64,000 nucleotides of DNA from the NCBI RefSeq assembly GCF_004216665.1, contig NZ_SGWY01000001.1:496001-560000 (forward strand), read 5' to 3'. The notes under the pieces were generated by a model, which worked only from the letters and a program-made list of their open reading frames with translations, searched no databases and had not been told where the DNA came from. This DNA is from Agromyces ramosus (GTDB lineage: Bacteria; Actinomycetota; Actinomycetes; Actinomycetales; Microbacteriaceae). Positions 34,868 through 44,416 of the stretch are shown here, one piece after another. Positions within the stretch are counted from its first letter, which is position 1; every line of letters starts with the position of its first letter. Position numbers and translations under genes: made by a program.

Positions 34868-36685
34868 TCAGCTGCAGGGAGCCTCGGTGATGGTGACCGT
34901 CGTCGGGTTGATCATCGGCGTCGTCCGTACCTCGACCGGGCCGTCGTCGGGCGTGCCCGAGAACGTGGCGCGCATCGCCGTCACCTCGTCGTCGAGCTGG
35001 GACGCCGTGAACTTCACCGCGGGACGCCCGAGGTCGACGACCGACGGGCCCGGCGAGACGTCGGTGCCGTCGAGCACCTCCACCCCCGTCGTCGTCCCGC
35101 CGAACGGGCCGTAGAGGAACACCTCGGTGCGGAACGTCGGGAACATGCGCGAGAACATGTACGGCGGGAGTTCGACGCCATCCGGGGTGTCGAACCTGAG
35201 GCGCACCTCCACCGTGTACGTCGGTGCGTCGGGCGTGCACGTGTTCGTCGTCACGATCGCCTCGGAGTGGAGGTAGTAGTCGATCTTCGAGATCGTGATG
35301 TCCCTGAAGAAGACACCCAGCACCGTCGCGCCGTCGTTGCCCGTCGGGAGCGTGCCCTGCAGGCGCGTGCCGGCGAAGAGGGCCTGCGTCCCCTCGTCAG
35401 CGCTCCACAGCATGAGGCTGCCGTTGTTCGCGATATCCACCAGTGCCGGCGCCATGGCGAACACGTCGTAGTCCAACGACATGATGCGGTCGAAGATCGC
35501 CGACGCGGCCGATGCGAAGTACGCGTCGGATTCGGCACCGCCCTCGGGGTAGCGGAAGTACGCCTCGTTCAGCAGCTTCGACACCACGTTGCCGCTGTCG
35601 AGCACCTCGCCGTTCGGCATCGTCACCGGACCCGTCACCTGGAGCATGCGGCTGAGCCCGATCGGGTCGAGCGACACGATCACGTCGGGCTTGACCTGGA
35701 ACGTGCGCTCCCAGTGCGCGGAGATCAGCTTCGCCGCCAGCGGGAAGTCCGGCGGGCTCGTCGCCGAGTTCATGTTGAGGATCGTCGTGGGCTGGTACAG
35801 CTCCATCGTGCTCCCGTCGATCCCGACGGGCACCGGTCCAAGCTCCGACACGAAGTCCGCGCTCGAGACCTGGCGCTGGATCGTCACCGAGCCGTTCTCG
35901 ACGTGCAGCAGCGTCTGGGCCGCCGCGGTGCCGCCGAGCGGGTTCGCCTCGGCGTTGTTGAGGAACGCCAGCACGACATTCTTCGGCCCGTCGACGCCGA
36001 GCAGTGCTCCGATACCGGCGAGTGCGCCCCTGATCTGCGGGATCGTCTCCTCCGCCGTGCCGAGCATCTCGTCGAACTGTCCGACCGCCTCGGACACCTG
36101 GCCGATCGTGGCATCCGTGTCGATGGCCTGCACCTCCTCGTGCAGGTCGGTCACGACGCGATCGGCCGTGGCGACGATCTCGGTCGCCTGGGTGAGCGGG
36201 GCGAGGTCGAAGCCACCGGTCGCCGGGTCTCGCTGCAGGCCGAACGAGCCGACCAGGCCGACGGCGGGGTTCACGATCTCGGTCGACACCTCATCGACGC
36301 CCTCGGCGATCACCCGCACCGCCCGGAAGTTCTCGCCGATCACCGGGACGAGCTCGGCCGCGCGCCAGAGCGGCTGCGCCGTCGGTTCCACGGCGCGTTC
36401 GGCGGATGCCGCGAGCCGATCGGCGATCGGCTGGAGCTGGTCGAGCTGGCGTTCGGTTGCGGCCTGCTGGAACGCCGCGACCTCGGTTCGAGCCTCCTCG
36501 AGGTCGGCCCGCACCGACATCGCGCTGTCGTACAACGTCCAGGCCGCGAATCCGCCGCCGATGAGGATGATCGCGACGACGGGCCAGACGATGGCATGCG
36601 CGATGCGCCGCCGACGGCGCTTGCGCTCGGGGCTCGATCGGGTGTCCTCGGGCTCGGTGGCGCCGAAGGGTTCGGATTGCGTCAC
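34868..36685 (-). CDS. DUF4012 domain-containing membrane protein
   Basis: 605 aa. Short basic cytoplasmic N-terminus (RKRRRRR), one transmembrane helix at about 30-50, then a large extracytoplasmic domain matching the DUF4012 family (VVLAFLNNAEANPLGGT region). The function of the family is unknown, but it is repeatedly found beside exopolysaccharide genes in actinobacteria. A role in attachment or assembly of the polymer at the surface is inference from position. 58 bases follow the upstream sugar transferase gene. Confidence 0.8.
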   Translation of the reverse strand: MTQSEPFGATEPEDTRSSPERKRRRRRIAHAIVWPVVAIILIGGGFAAWTLYDSAMSVRADLEEARTEVAAFQQAATERQLDQLQPIADRLAASAERAVEPTAQPLWRAAELVPVIGENFRAVRVIAEGVDEVSTEIVNPAVGLVGSFGLQRDPATGGFDLAPLTQATEIVATADRVVTDLHEEVQAIDTDATIGQVSEAVGQFDEMLGTAEETIPQIRGALAGIGALLGVDGPKNVVLAFLNNAEANPLGGTAAAQTLLHVENGSVTIQRQVSSADFVSELGPVPVGIDGSTMELYQPTTILNMNSATSPPDFPLAAKLISAHWERTFQVKPDVIVSLDPIGLSRMLQVTGPVTMPNGEVLDSGNVVSKLLNEAYFRYPEGGAESDAYFASAASAIFDRIMSLDYDVFAMAPALVDIANNGSLMLWSADEGTQALFAGTRLQGTLPTGNDGATVLGVFFRDITISKIDYYLHSEAIVTTNTCTPDAPTYTVEVRLRFDTPDGVELPPYMFSRMFPTFRTEVFLYGPFGGTTTGVEVLDGTDVSPGPSVVDLGRPAVKFTASQLDDEVTAMRATFSGTPDDGPVEVRTTPMINPTTVTITEAPCS

Positions 36686-36743
36686 AATGCCTCAGCATAG
36701 ACGGGCGGGATCGGAAGCGACCCGCCACGGCGCGGGCTCGCCA

Positions 36744-38219
36744 TCAGTACGCGCCGTCCGCCCGCGCAACCGATCGCACGGTGCGGTACAGGATGATGAC
36801 GTCGCCCGTCAGCGACCAGTTCTCGACGTAGTAGAGGTCGAGACGCACGCTGTCGTCCCACGAGAGGTGGGATCGACCCTGCGTCTGCCAGAGCCCGGTG
36901 ATCCCCGGTCGCACGAGCAGGCGACGCCTGGCCCACTCGTCGTACCGCTCGACCTCGACGGCGAGCGGCGGCCGCGGCCCCACGAGCGACATGTCCCCGT
37001 GCAGCACGTTGATGAGCTGGGGGAGCTCGTCGAGGCTGTAGCGTCGCAGGAACGCGCCGATCCGCGTGACGCGCGGGTCGGACTTGAGCTTGAAGAGCAC
37101 GCCGTTGCCGTCGGTCCGGTCGAGCAGGGTCGGCAGCTGCGCCTCGGCGTCCACGACCATCGATCGGAACTTCAGCATGTGGAAGCGCCGGCCGTTCAGG
37201 CCGACCCGTTCCTGCGTGAAGAGCGCCGGCCCGGGGCTGTCGCGGCGCACCAGCACGGCGATCAGCAGGAACACGGGACTGAGCACCACGAGCGCGAGGA
37301 ACGCCACCACCAGGTCGAACGCGCGCTTGGCCGCGTACTTGCGGCCTTCGAACTCGGGGTAGTCGACCTGGATGAGCGGCAGTCCGGCCACCGGCCGGGC
37401 GTGGATGCGGGGGCCCGCGACATCCGTCAGGGCCGGGGCGACGATCAGGTTGGTCGACGTGGCCTCGAGCTCCCAGCCGAGCTGTCGCATCCCGCGCGGG
37501 TCGATGGTGTCGGCGCCCGTGAAGACGACGGTGTCGGCGCGCGCCTCCTCGAGCACCCTCCCGAGGCTCGAGTAGTCGCCCAGCACCGGGATGCCGGGTG
37601 CGAGCTCACGATCCCCCAGGCCGTGCTCGGTGATGGCTCCGACGATGACGATGCCCGAGTTGCCGTCGCGCGTCATCTGCTGCGCGACGTGCACGGACTT
37701 GCCGCGCTCGCCCATGAGCACGGCGCGGTGCGAGAAGCCCCCCGACTCGCGCTGGCGCACGAGCCACTTGCGCCAGGTCCACCTGGAGACCAGCAGCAGC
37801 GTGAGGCCGAGCGGCAGTGCGACGAGGACGTACCCGCGACCGACCTCCGACTGCAACAGGAAGGCCACGATGGCGAGCACCGCGAACACGCGGATGGTCG
37901 CATCCGCGATGCGCTTGTACTCGGCGGTGCCGGTGCCGATGATCGTGCGGTCGCGGGTGGCGAAGAGCGCGAGGGAGAGGAACCAGCTCATCGCGAGGAT
38001 GGCGGACACCAGCGAGTAGCTGAGCACGAAGCTCGCGCTCTCCGCGCCGGGGATCAGGAGGCCCTCGCCGCTGGTGCCGAAGCGGATGAACTGCGAGCCG
38101 TACACCGAGACCACGATGACGACCAGGTCGGTGATCAGCAGACGCTTGGCATAGGCGCGCTGCCACGCCGCGACCACTGCTGCAGGGGTCTCGACGGACG
38201 TTTGCCGAGCCAGGGTCAT
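36744..38219 (-). CDS. Polyprenyl-phosphate sugar-1-phosphate transferase (WbaP/CpsE type), second copy
   Basis: 491 aa with the same architecture as the gene at 12171: hydrophobic N-terminal half and C-terminal bacterial sugar transferase domain (KRAFDLVVAF, TQERVG, MLKFRSM, RRYSLDELPQLINV, SLVGPRPP, PGITGLWQTQGRS). ATG at 38219 follows GGAGG by about 6 bases. The hairpin GCCCAAC/GTTGGGC at 38265-38286 lies in its leader. A second initiating enzyme implies two repeat-unit starters or two glycans from this region. Confidence 0.92.
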   Translation of the reverse strand: MTLARQTSVETPAAVVAAWQRAYAKRLLITDLVVIVVSVYGSQFIRFGTSGEGLLIPGAESASFVLSYSLVSAILAMSWFLSLALFATRDRTIIGTGTAEYKRIADATIRVFAVLAIVAFLLQSEVGRGYVLVALPLGLTLLLVSRWTWRKWLVRQRESGGFSHRAVLMGERGKSVHVAQQMTRDGNSGIVIVGAITEHGLGDRELAPGIPVLGDYSSLGRVLEEARADTVVFTGADTIDPRGMRQLGWELEATSTNLIVAPALTDVAGPRIHARPVAGLPLIQVDYPEFEGRKYAAKRAFDLVVAFLALVVLSPVFLLIAVLVRRDSPGPALFTQERVGLNGRRFHMLKFRSMVVDAEAQLPTLLDRTDGNGVLFKLKSDPRVTRIGAFLRRYSLDELPQLINVLHGDMSLVGPRPPLAVEVERYDEWARRRLLVRPGITGLWQTQGRSHLSWDDSVRLDLYYVENWSLTGDVIILYRTVRSVARADGAY

Positions 38220-38374
38220 CTGCGCCTCCACATCCGGCCCGCGCCTCGGGATGCGGGTCGGCGAGCCCAACGTTCGGGTGTTGGGCCATGGGTCAGGCTA
38301 CCCCGATTGTGTCCCCTTTTGAGAGGACCCGGGCGAGAAAGTCCCCCGAAGTGGGGCCCCGGTGGCGGGCTCCG

Positions 38375-39460
38375 TCAGCCCGAGGTCGGTGCGGCCTCGA
38401 CCTCCGACCGGTCGCGTCCGCTCGCCCAGCGGAGCAGCCGCTCGAGCGGACCCCGACCGAGGAACCGGCGCCACAGCCACGCGAACGCCATCGAGCCCAC
38501 GACCAGTCCGATCACGAGCGGCCACGAGTCGTCCGTCGGCACGCCGTCCTCCTGCCGCTTCGCGAGCGAGATGACCACGAGGTGGAGCGTGTAGATGCTG
38601 AGCGGCATCGCCCCCATCGCGACCACCGGGGAGAGCACCGCTCCGGCAACGCGGCGCACGGCCGGCCGGGCGAGCGCCGTGAGGGCGAGCATCACCGCGA
38701 CGATGAGCGCGCCGACACCCACGTTGCCCAGGGTCTCGAGGGAGGCGCGCAGCGGCACCGACCAGCTCGCCTCGCTCACCACCTCGGGCGGCGGCAGGAG
38801 CGACGAGATCGGGAGGAGCACGGAGGCCGCGGCGGTGCCCACGAGCGCCACGGTGCCGACCAGGCGGGGTGAACCGAGGTCCATGCGCGCCAGCGCCACG
38901 CCGATGAGCATCACCGGCACCCACACGATCACCGGATAGGCACCACCCACGATCCAGTCGGACAGGAACCGCAACGGGGTGTCGCGCACGGCAGCGACGA
39001 ACTCGGTTCGGGCCCCGATCTCCGCGAGCGCCGGCGTGATCGCGATCAGGCCGATCCCCAGCGCGAGCGCGGTGCGGGGCGGGAGGAAGAGCAGTGGGAG
39101 CATCACGAGGAAGGCGACGCCGTACACGTCGAGGATGATGAAGACGAGCGGGTCCAGCGTGGCCCAGATCAGCATGCCGAGCGCGATGAGGATCACCGCG
39201 CGCACCGCGATCTGCCGACGCAGGTCGTTCCGGCCCTCGGCGATCGGGTGGACGCCGCCCGAGATGAATCCGAGTCCGATGCCGGCGGTGAGGGCGAAGA
39301 GCAGGCGCGGACGCTCGTTGGCGAGCGCGATCAACTCGGTGGCCTGGATCGAGGTGGTCGCGGGCGAGACGTGCGCCACGAACATGCCGATGAGGGCGAG
39401 ACCGCGTGCCGCATCGACGCCGTCGACGCGGCGAGGCATCCGCTGCACGACGACGGTCAT
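38375..39460 (-). CDS. Multi-pass membrane protein, DUF418/DUF1624-like (putative acyltransferase)
   Basis: 361 aa with about ten hydrophobic segments. The start VDGVDAARGLALIGMFVAHV is typical of DUF418 and heparan-alpha-glucosaminide acetyltransferase-like proteins. Family members are suspected to acylate extracytoplasmic glycans, but activity is unproven. A single gene between the polysaccharide region and thymidine kinase; no strong evidence that it belongs to the polysaccharide pathway. Confidence 0.78.
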   Translation of the reverse strand: MTVVVQRMPRRVDGVDAARGLALIGMFVAHVSPATTSIQATELIALANERPRLLFALTAGIGLGFISGGVHPIAEGRNDLRRQIAVRAVILIALGMLIWATLDPLVFIILDVYGVAFLVMLPLLFLPPRTALALGIGLIAITPALAEIGARTEFVAAVRDTPLRFLSDWIVGGAYPVIVWVPVMLIGVALARMDLGSPRLVGTVALVGTAAASVLLPISSLLPPPEVVSEASWSVPLRASLETLGNVGVGALIVAVMLALTALARPAVRRVAGAVLSPVVAMGAMPLSIYTLHLVVISLAKRQEDGVPTDDSWPLVIGLVVGSMAFAWLWRRFLGRGPLERLLRWASGRDRSEVEAAPTSG

Positions 39461-39505
39461 GCTGCCATGCTCGCATCCCGGGGGCCGTCGGTCAGCGGTG
39501 CCCGC

Positions 39506-40120
39506 TCAATGCCGGCCGTCCAGCACGCCACCGCTCTCCTCGAGGTAGCAGACGCCGCACAGCGATTCGTAGGTCACGTTCTCGCCGTCGATCGCGACCT
39601 GGGCGCCGTCGAAGACGAACACCCCGTCGATCCGGCGGGCGTTGAAGATCGCCTTGCGGCCGCAGCGGCAGATCGTCTTCAGCTCCTCGAGGCTGTGGGC
39701 GACCTCGAGCAGGCGCCGGCTTCCCGGGAACGCGACCGTCTGGAAGTCGGTGCGGATTCCGTAGGCGAGCACGGGGATGGCGTCCATGAGCGCGATCCGG
39801 AGGAGGTCGTCGACCTGCTCGGAGGTGAGGAACTGGGCCTCGTCGATGAGCAGGCAGCTCACGTCGCGACCGTGCTCCTCGATCACGCGGGTCCGGTGGT
39901 GCTGGAACCGGTCGAGCACCTCGGCCTCGGGCTCGATCGTGAAGTCGACCTCGCGCACCACGCCGAGCCTCGACACGATGCTCCGGTCGCCCTTCGTGTC
40001 GACCGCGGGCTTGGCGAGCAGCACCTGGTGGCCGCGCTCCTCGTAGTTGAATGCCGCCTGGAGCAGGGCCGTCGACTTGCCGGAGTTCATCGCCCCGTAG
40101 CGGAAGTAGAGCTTCGCCAT
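39506..40120 (-). CDS. tdk: Thymidine kinase
   Basis: 204-aa type II thymidine kinase of the pyrimidine salvage pathway. P-loop GAMNSGKSTALLQ at the N-terminus, LLIDEAQFL (Walker B-like, catalytic Glu), and the zinc cysteines in CRCGRK and CGVCYLEE. Its start directly follows the stop of the response regulator gene, with no gap. Confidence 0.95.
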   Translation of the reverse strand: MAKLYFRYGAMNSGKSTALLQAAFNYEERGHQVLLAKPAVDTKGDRSIVSRLGVVREVDFTIEPEAEVLDRFQHHRTRVIEEHGRDVSCLLIDEAQFLTSEQVDDLLRIALMDAIPVLAYGIRTDFQTVAFPGSRRLLEVAHSLEELKTICRCGRKAIFNARRIDGVFVFDGAQVAIDGENVTYESLCGVCYLEESGGVLDGRH

Positions 40121-40834
40121 CTACTCGAGCAGCCCGTCCTCCGCCGCTCGGCGGATCAGCTCGGACTTGCGGCTCGCCGGTCGCCCGGCCCGCGCGTACT
40201 TCTCGCGCACTCGCCGCAGGTAGGTCTTCGCCGTCTCGTAGCCGATGTCCATGCGGTCGGCGACCTCGTGCGTGCTGAAGCCCTTCGCGTACAGCCGCAG
40301 CGCGCGCTCCTCCGCGGCGCTGAGGTGCGCGGAGCCGGAATCGTCGGCGTGCCGCGGCGGTGCGGCGTCGGGCACGGCCTCGCCGGTCGGTCCCACCGCC
40401 CGGCGACGCAGTCGTTCTCCCCGGGCGACGCGCCGAGCCAGGTCGACGAGTTCCTCGGCCTGCAGGGTCTTGGAGACGAACGCGGCGGCTCCGGCGGCGA
40501 TGCATCGCTCGCGGGAGGCCTCGTCGTCGAGTGCGCTGACCACGACCACCTTCGCGCCGGCTGCACGGCACGCACGGATGCGCGACTCGATCGAGACGCT
40601 GTCACCCAGCTGCAGGTCCATGAGCACGAGGTCGACCGGGAACTCGGGGTTGCGGATGAGGTCCATCCACGTCGTGGCGCGCACCACGACGGAGAAGTCG
40701 GGCGCGTGGTCCGCGAACCAGGTCGCGAGGCTGTCCACGATGAGTCCGTGGTCGTCGAGGAGCGCCAGGCGCACCTGCGCCCCGTCGGACGACTCGCTGG
40801 GCGCGGTCGGCGTGCTCGCCTCAATCGGGGACAT
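40121..40834 (-). CDS. LuxR-type response regulator
   Basis: 237 aa. Receiver domain with acidic pair in LALLDDHG, phospho-acceptor Asp in LVLMDLQLGD and Lys in FVSKTLQ, followed by a LuxR/NarL helix-turn-helix (LSAAEERALRLYAKGFSTHEVADRM, spanning about 170-195). A roughly 30-residue disordered linker joins them. Last in a three-gene signalling operon; its start overlaps the upstream kinase-like gene by 14 bases. Target genes are unknown. Confidence 0.9.
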   Translation of the reverse strand: MSPIEASTPTAPSESSDGAQVRLALLDDHGLIVDSLATWFADHAPDFSVVVRATTWMDLIRNPEFPVDLVLMDLQLGDSVSIESRIRACRAAGAKVVVVSALDDEASRERCIAAGAAAFVSKTLQAEELVDLARRVARGERLRRRAVGPTGEAVPDAAPPRHADDSGSAHLSAAEERALRLYAKGFSTHEVADRMDIGYETAKTYLRRVREKYARAGRPASRKSELIRRAAEDGLLE

Positions 40835-41960
40835 GACTCAACTCCACAGTCACATTCTCGCGCGTCACGGACACTTCCGCGCGCATGGAGACCGCGCGAG
40901 CCACCGCGGCGAAGCGATCGAGCTCGCGGCGAGACGGCGGCGAAGCGCCGTGGTCGGCCGCGATGACGATGCGCCGGCGCCGCGCGCCCGCGTCGATCGA
41001 GACGTGGATGGCCGAGGATCGGCTCCCCTCACCGAGCCACGACAGCAGCGCGGTGAGCGCGGACCGCTGGTCGGCGGCGAGGTCGGCGGCGGCCCCGACC
41101 GGGTCGTCGACGACGACGGGGATGCCGCGCGACATCCGCACCGTCGCGGCGAGGTCGTCGAGCCAGGTCGACTCGATTCCCGCCTTCAGCGCGCGCCGGA
41201 GCGCCTCGGCGAGCTCGCGGGCTCGGTCGGCGTCGGCCACCGAGATCCGATCGGACGTCATGACCCCGGCGAGGAACGGCAGCACCTCGCGCCCGAGCAC
41301 CGACACGCGGCTCTGCTGCACCGATCGGGCGATGCCCGCGCGCAGCTCCGCATCGCGATGCAGCGCCGCCCGGTTCGCCTCCCGCTGCCACGCGAGCGTC
41401 TCGTCGACGATCGCGTAGGAGTACCCGGCCGCAGCGGCCGACATGGCGAGCACCGCCGCGGCGTTCACCGCGATGAGCGCGCTGAGCGGCGGCGCGATGG
41501 GGGTGGTCATCGCCGATCCGACCACGAGGATCGACAGCACGGCCGCCGAGATGATCCCCGCGAGGATCAGCGACACCCACGTGCAGTACGGCGCCAGCGA
41601 GAGGATGAGCATGCCGATGACGACGGGACCGAAGTCGTCGTAGATGTAGCGGTCGGCGCCGATCGTGGAGACGTACTCCGCGATGGCCGCGCCCACTGCG
41701 AGGGCGACGACGAGCCAGAGTCGCTCCGCCGAGAACGGGGCGCGGGAAGGTGCGGCCGAGATGGCCGCGGCGAGGCCCGCGAGTGCGACGAGCACGATGC
41801 CGAGCAGGGCGACGAGCGGCGAGCCCACCTCGCCCCAGTGCGCGTACGTCAGCGCGATCGACGCGCCCAACGCGAGCACCGCGCCGATCACGACGATGGG
41901 CGCCGCGGTGATGCCGCCGATCGGGTCGGCCTCCTGCTGCGTGAGGCGCATCCGGCTCAT
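40821..41960 (-). CDS. Histidine-kinase-like membrane protein, apparently degenerate
   Basis: 379 aa with six or so hydrophobic segments in the first 180 residues and a kinase-like cytoplasmic region. The segment corresponding to the dimerisation box (RSVQQSRVSVLGREVLPFL) has no phospho-acceptor His, and the C-terminal domain lacks the D-x-G-x-G ATP-lid motif that its neighbour has. It is therefore likely a pseudo-kinase or sensor partner. The ATG overlaps the stop of the upstream kinase (ATGA). Confidence 0.72.
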   Translation of the reverse strand: MSRMRLTQQEADPIGGITAAPIVVIGAVLALGASIALTYAHWGEVGSPLVALLGIVLVALAGLAAAISAAPSRAPFSAERLWLVVALAVGAAIAEYVSTIGADRYIYDDFGPVVIGMLILSLAPYCTWVSLILAGIISAAVLSILVVGSAMTTPIAPPLSALIAVNAAAVLAMSAAAAGYSYAIVDETLAWQREANRAALHRDAELRAGIARSVQQSRVSVLGREVLPFLAGVMTSDRISVADADRARELAEALRRALKAGIESTWLDDLAATVRMSRGIPVVVDDPVGAAADLAADQRSALTALLSWLGEGSRSSAIHVSIDAGARRRRIVIAADHGASPPSRRELDRFAAVARAVSMRAEVSVTRENVTVELSHVPD

Positions 41961-43198
41961 TCGCCGCCCTCCGGCACGGTGAGCACGATCGTGGTGCCGA
42001 TGCCCTTGGTCGACCAGAGGCGCACCGTGCCGCCCTCCTGCTCGATGCGGGCCCGGATGGAGGTGCGGAGCCCGATGCGGTCCTCGGGCACCTCGCGTTC
42101 GTCGAATCCGACGCCGCTGTCCATCACGGCCACGGTCACCTCGCCGTCGCCGAGGCCGAGCGCCAGTTCGACCTCGGTGACGCCCGCATGGCGCGCGACG
42201 TTCACGAGGCACTGCGCGACCGCTGCGTCGAGCGCGGCGGCTCTCGCAGGCCCGAGGGCGCCGAGCACGCCGAGGTCGCCCGTCATCCGCACGTCGAGGC
42301 CGGCGTTCGCGGCGGCGGCGAACGCGCCCTCGAGCGTCGGCGTGTCGTCGGCCGGGGAGGCGCCCGTCGCCATCGCCGCGGGCGCGACGCGATCGCGGCC
42401 GCGTCCGGCGTCACCCGTCTGGACGGCCTGGCCGTGGTCGATCGCCCAGTCGCGGCCGACGATCAGTCCGAGGTCCTGCCGGATGCCGTCGCGGAGGCGC
42501 TGGTCGACGGGCCCGGAGCCCGCCGCGGCGATGGCCACGAGGTGGCTGAGCGCGGTGTCGTGCAGGCGTGCCGTCGCGCGGAGCTCGTAGTCGTGCCGGA
42601 TGACGAGCACTCGCGTCTGCTGGCTGGCCCGGTGCAGGCCGGTCTCGCGACGCGAGTCGGAACGGCGGCTGAGCCCGTCGAACGTGCGCACCACGACCAC
42701 GATGCCGAACGCGGTCGCGGCGGCGACGTTCGGCGCCCAATCCCCGCCCGCGAGCACCGCGCCGAGGAACGAGGCGGCCTCCCCGAGCCCGTAGCCGAGC
42801 GCGGCCCACGTGATCGCGAGCACGGAGCCCACCCCTGCGCCGCCCACGAGGATCAGGGCGACGCGCGGCAGCGCGAGGATCACGTTGTTCGTGGTCTCGA
42901 ACCGGTACGCCGGATCCATCACGAGGACGGTGAGGGCGAGCACCGAGCCGGTGCCGACGACCAGGTACACGAGCGTGAGCGTGACGGTGGAGTACCGCGC
43001 GACGAGCACGAGGAGCACCGCCATCAGCGTGGAGAGGGCGGCGCCGACCCACCCGGCCGGGTCGCCGCCGATCGTGGCGCCGATGACGCCGACGACGGCA
43101 CCGATGCCGAGGCAGACCCACGCGGCGCAATGTCCGGCGTGCGCCAGCGCCCGGCTCAGCGAATCGCGCGCGAGGTGTCCCGGCAACCCCAGGGTCAT
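41957..43198 (-). CDS. Sensor histidine kinase (NarL-family, HisKA_3-like)
   Basis: 413 aa. Five hydrophobic segments in the first 170 residues, a likely phospho-acceptor His213 in RLHDTALSHL, and an HATPase_c domain with VNVARHAGVTEVEL (N box), DSGVGFD (G1 box), GLRTSIRARIEQEGG and GTTIVLTVP. ATG at 43198 with GGAGGATCACG upstream. First of three overlapping genes with a degenerate kinase and a LuxR-type regulator. Confidence 0.88.
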   Translation of the reverse strand: MTLGLPGHLARDSLSRALAHAGHCAAWVCLGIGAVVGVIGATIGGDPAGWVGAALSTLMAVLLVLVARYSTVTLTLVYLVVGTGSVLALTVLVMDPAYRFETTNNVILALPRVALILVGGAGVGSVLAITWAALGYGLGEAASFLGAVLAGGDWAPNVAAATAFGIVVVVRTFDGLSRRSDSRRETGLHRASQQTRVLVIRHDYELRATARLHDTALSHLVAIAAAGSGPVDQRLRDGIRQDLGLIVGRDWAIDHGQAVQTGDAGRGRDRVAPAAMATGASPADDTPTLEGAFAAAANAGLDVRMTGDLGVLGALGPARAAALDAAVAQCLVNVARHAGVTEVELALGLGDGEVTVAVMDSGVGFDEREVPEDRIGLRTSIRARIEQEGGTVRLWSTKGIGTTIVLTVPEGGE

Positions 43199-43343
43199 CG
43201 TGATCCTCCGCTCGGGGCCGTCGGCGATCCGAGCCGCGGCTTCCTGCGGATTATCGCATTCCGGCGCAACGGGCGCTGACGTTCGGTCCCGTCCCGCACC
43301 GCCTCGCGCCGTGCGCCGCTTCGCGCTCGGCATCGCGCGAGTC

Positions 43344-44408
43344 CTAGAAGAGCGCCGACGGATCGGGCGGCAGCCCGAGCGCGTCGGGCAGCCGCGTCGG
43401 CAGCCGCGTCGGCGGCGCGGCCGATCGCACGCCCCCGGTCACCGGGTCCTCCCGGCCGCGTTCGAGGCCGTGAGCCCTGATCAACGGCCGGATCCGTTCC
43501 CCCAGCCAGCGACGGTACGCCTTCGGCGCGTACGCGTTGGTGCCGTAGTACATCGAGCGGTACTTCGGCACGAGCTCGGGGTGCTCGCGCTCGAGCCACT
43601 GCATGAACCAGGGCTTGACGCCCCCCCTCAGGTGGAGGGCCGTGTAGAGCACGCTCGTGGCGCCCGCCGCCTTCGCCTGGCGCAGCGCCTCGTCGAGGTG
43701 CGCCCGCGTGTCGGTGAGGTACGGGAGGATCGGCATCAGGAAGATCGCGCAATCGAGTCCGGCGTCGCGCACCGCGGCCACGGTGGCGAGCCGTGCCTTC
43801 GTGCTCGGCGTACCCGGTTCCACCGACTGCTGCAGGTCGTGGTCGTAGACCGCGATCGACATGGCGAGGTCGACCGGCACGCGCGTCGCGGCATCCGCCA
43901 GCTGCGGCAGGTCGCGACGCAGCAGCGTGCCCTTCGTGAGGATGCTGAACGGCGTGCCGCTCGTCGTGAGGGCGTCGATGATGCCCGGCATGAGCGAGTA
44001 GCGGCCCTCGGCGCGTTGGTACGGATCGGTATTGGTGCCGAGGGCGACGGGCTCGTGCCGCCACGCCGGCTTCGCCAGCTCGGTGCGGAGCACGTCGGCG
44101 ACGTTCACCTTCACGATGATCTGGCGGTCGAAGTCGTCGCCGGCGTCGAGGTCGAGGTACGTGTGGGTGGGGCGCGCGAAGCAATAGACGCAGGCGTGCG
44201 AGCATCCCCGGTAGGGGTTGATCGTCCAGCCGAACGGCATCGCCGACTGGCCCGGCACCTTGTTGAGCGCCGACTTGGCGAGCACCTCGTGGAACGTCAC
44301 GCCGGCGAAGTCGGGAGTCTGCACCGAGCGCACCAGGTTGTTGAGCCTGGCGAGCCCGGGCAGCGTGTCGACCTGCTCGACGCCGAGTTCCTGTCCGCTC
44401 CACCGCAT
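43344..44408 (-). CDS. Rv2578c-family radical SAM protein, LexA-controlled
   Basis: 354 aa. The radical SAM cluster motif is in GCSHACVYCFA (CxxxCxxC), followed by SplB/Rv2578c-like sequence (VPVDLAMSIAVYD, LMPILPYLTD, SMYYGTNAYAPKAYR). The reaction is not known; spore photoproduct lyase is a distant relative. I chose the ATG at 44408 by similarity to the family N-terminus MRWxGQ; it has no Shine-Dalgarno, so a leaderless or nearly leaderless mRNA is possible. A perfect actinobacterial SOS box lies just upstream, matching the LexA control known for the mycobacterial relative. Confidence 0.88.
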   Translation of the reverse strand: MRWSGQELGVEQVDTLPGLARLNNLVRSVQTPDFAGVTFHEVLAKSALNKVPGQSAMPFGWTINPYRGCSHACVYCFARPTHTYLDLDAGDDFDRQIIVKVNVADVLRTELAKPAWRHEPVALGTNTDPYQRAEGRYSLMPGIIDALTTSGTPFSILTKGTLLRRDLPQLADAATRVPVDLAMSIAVYDHDLQQSVEPGTPSTKARLATVAAVRDAGLDCAIFLMPILPYLTDTRAHLDEALRQAKAAGATSVLYTALHLRGGVKPWFMQWLEREHPELVPKYRSMYYGTNAYAPKAYRRWLGERIRPLIRAHGLERGREDPVTGGVRSAAPPTRLPTRLPDALGLPPDPSALF

Positions 44409-44416
44409 GCACTCAT

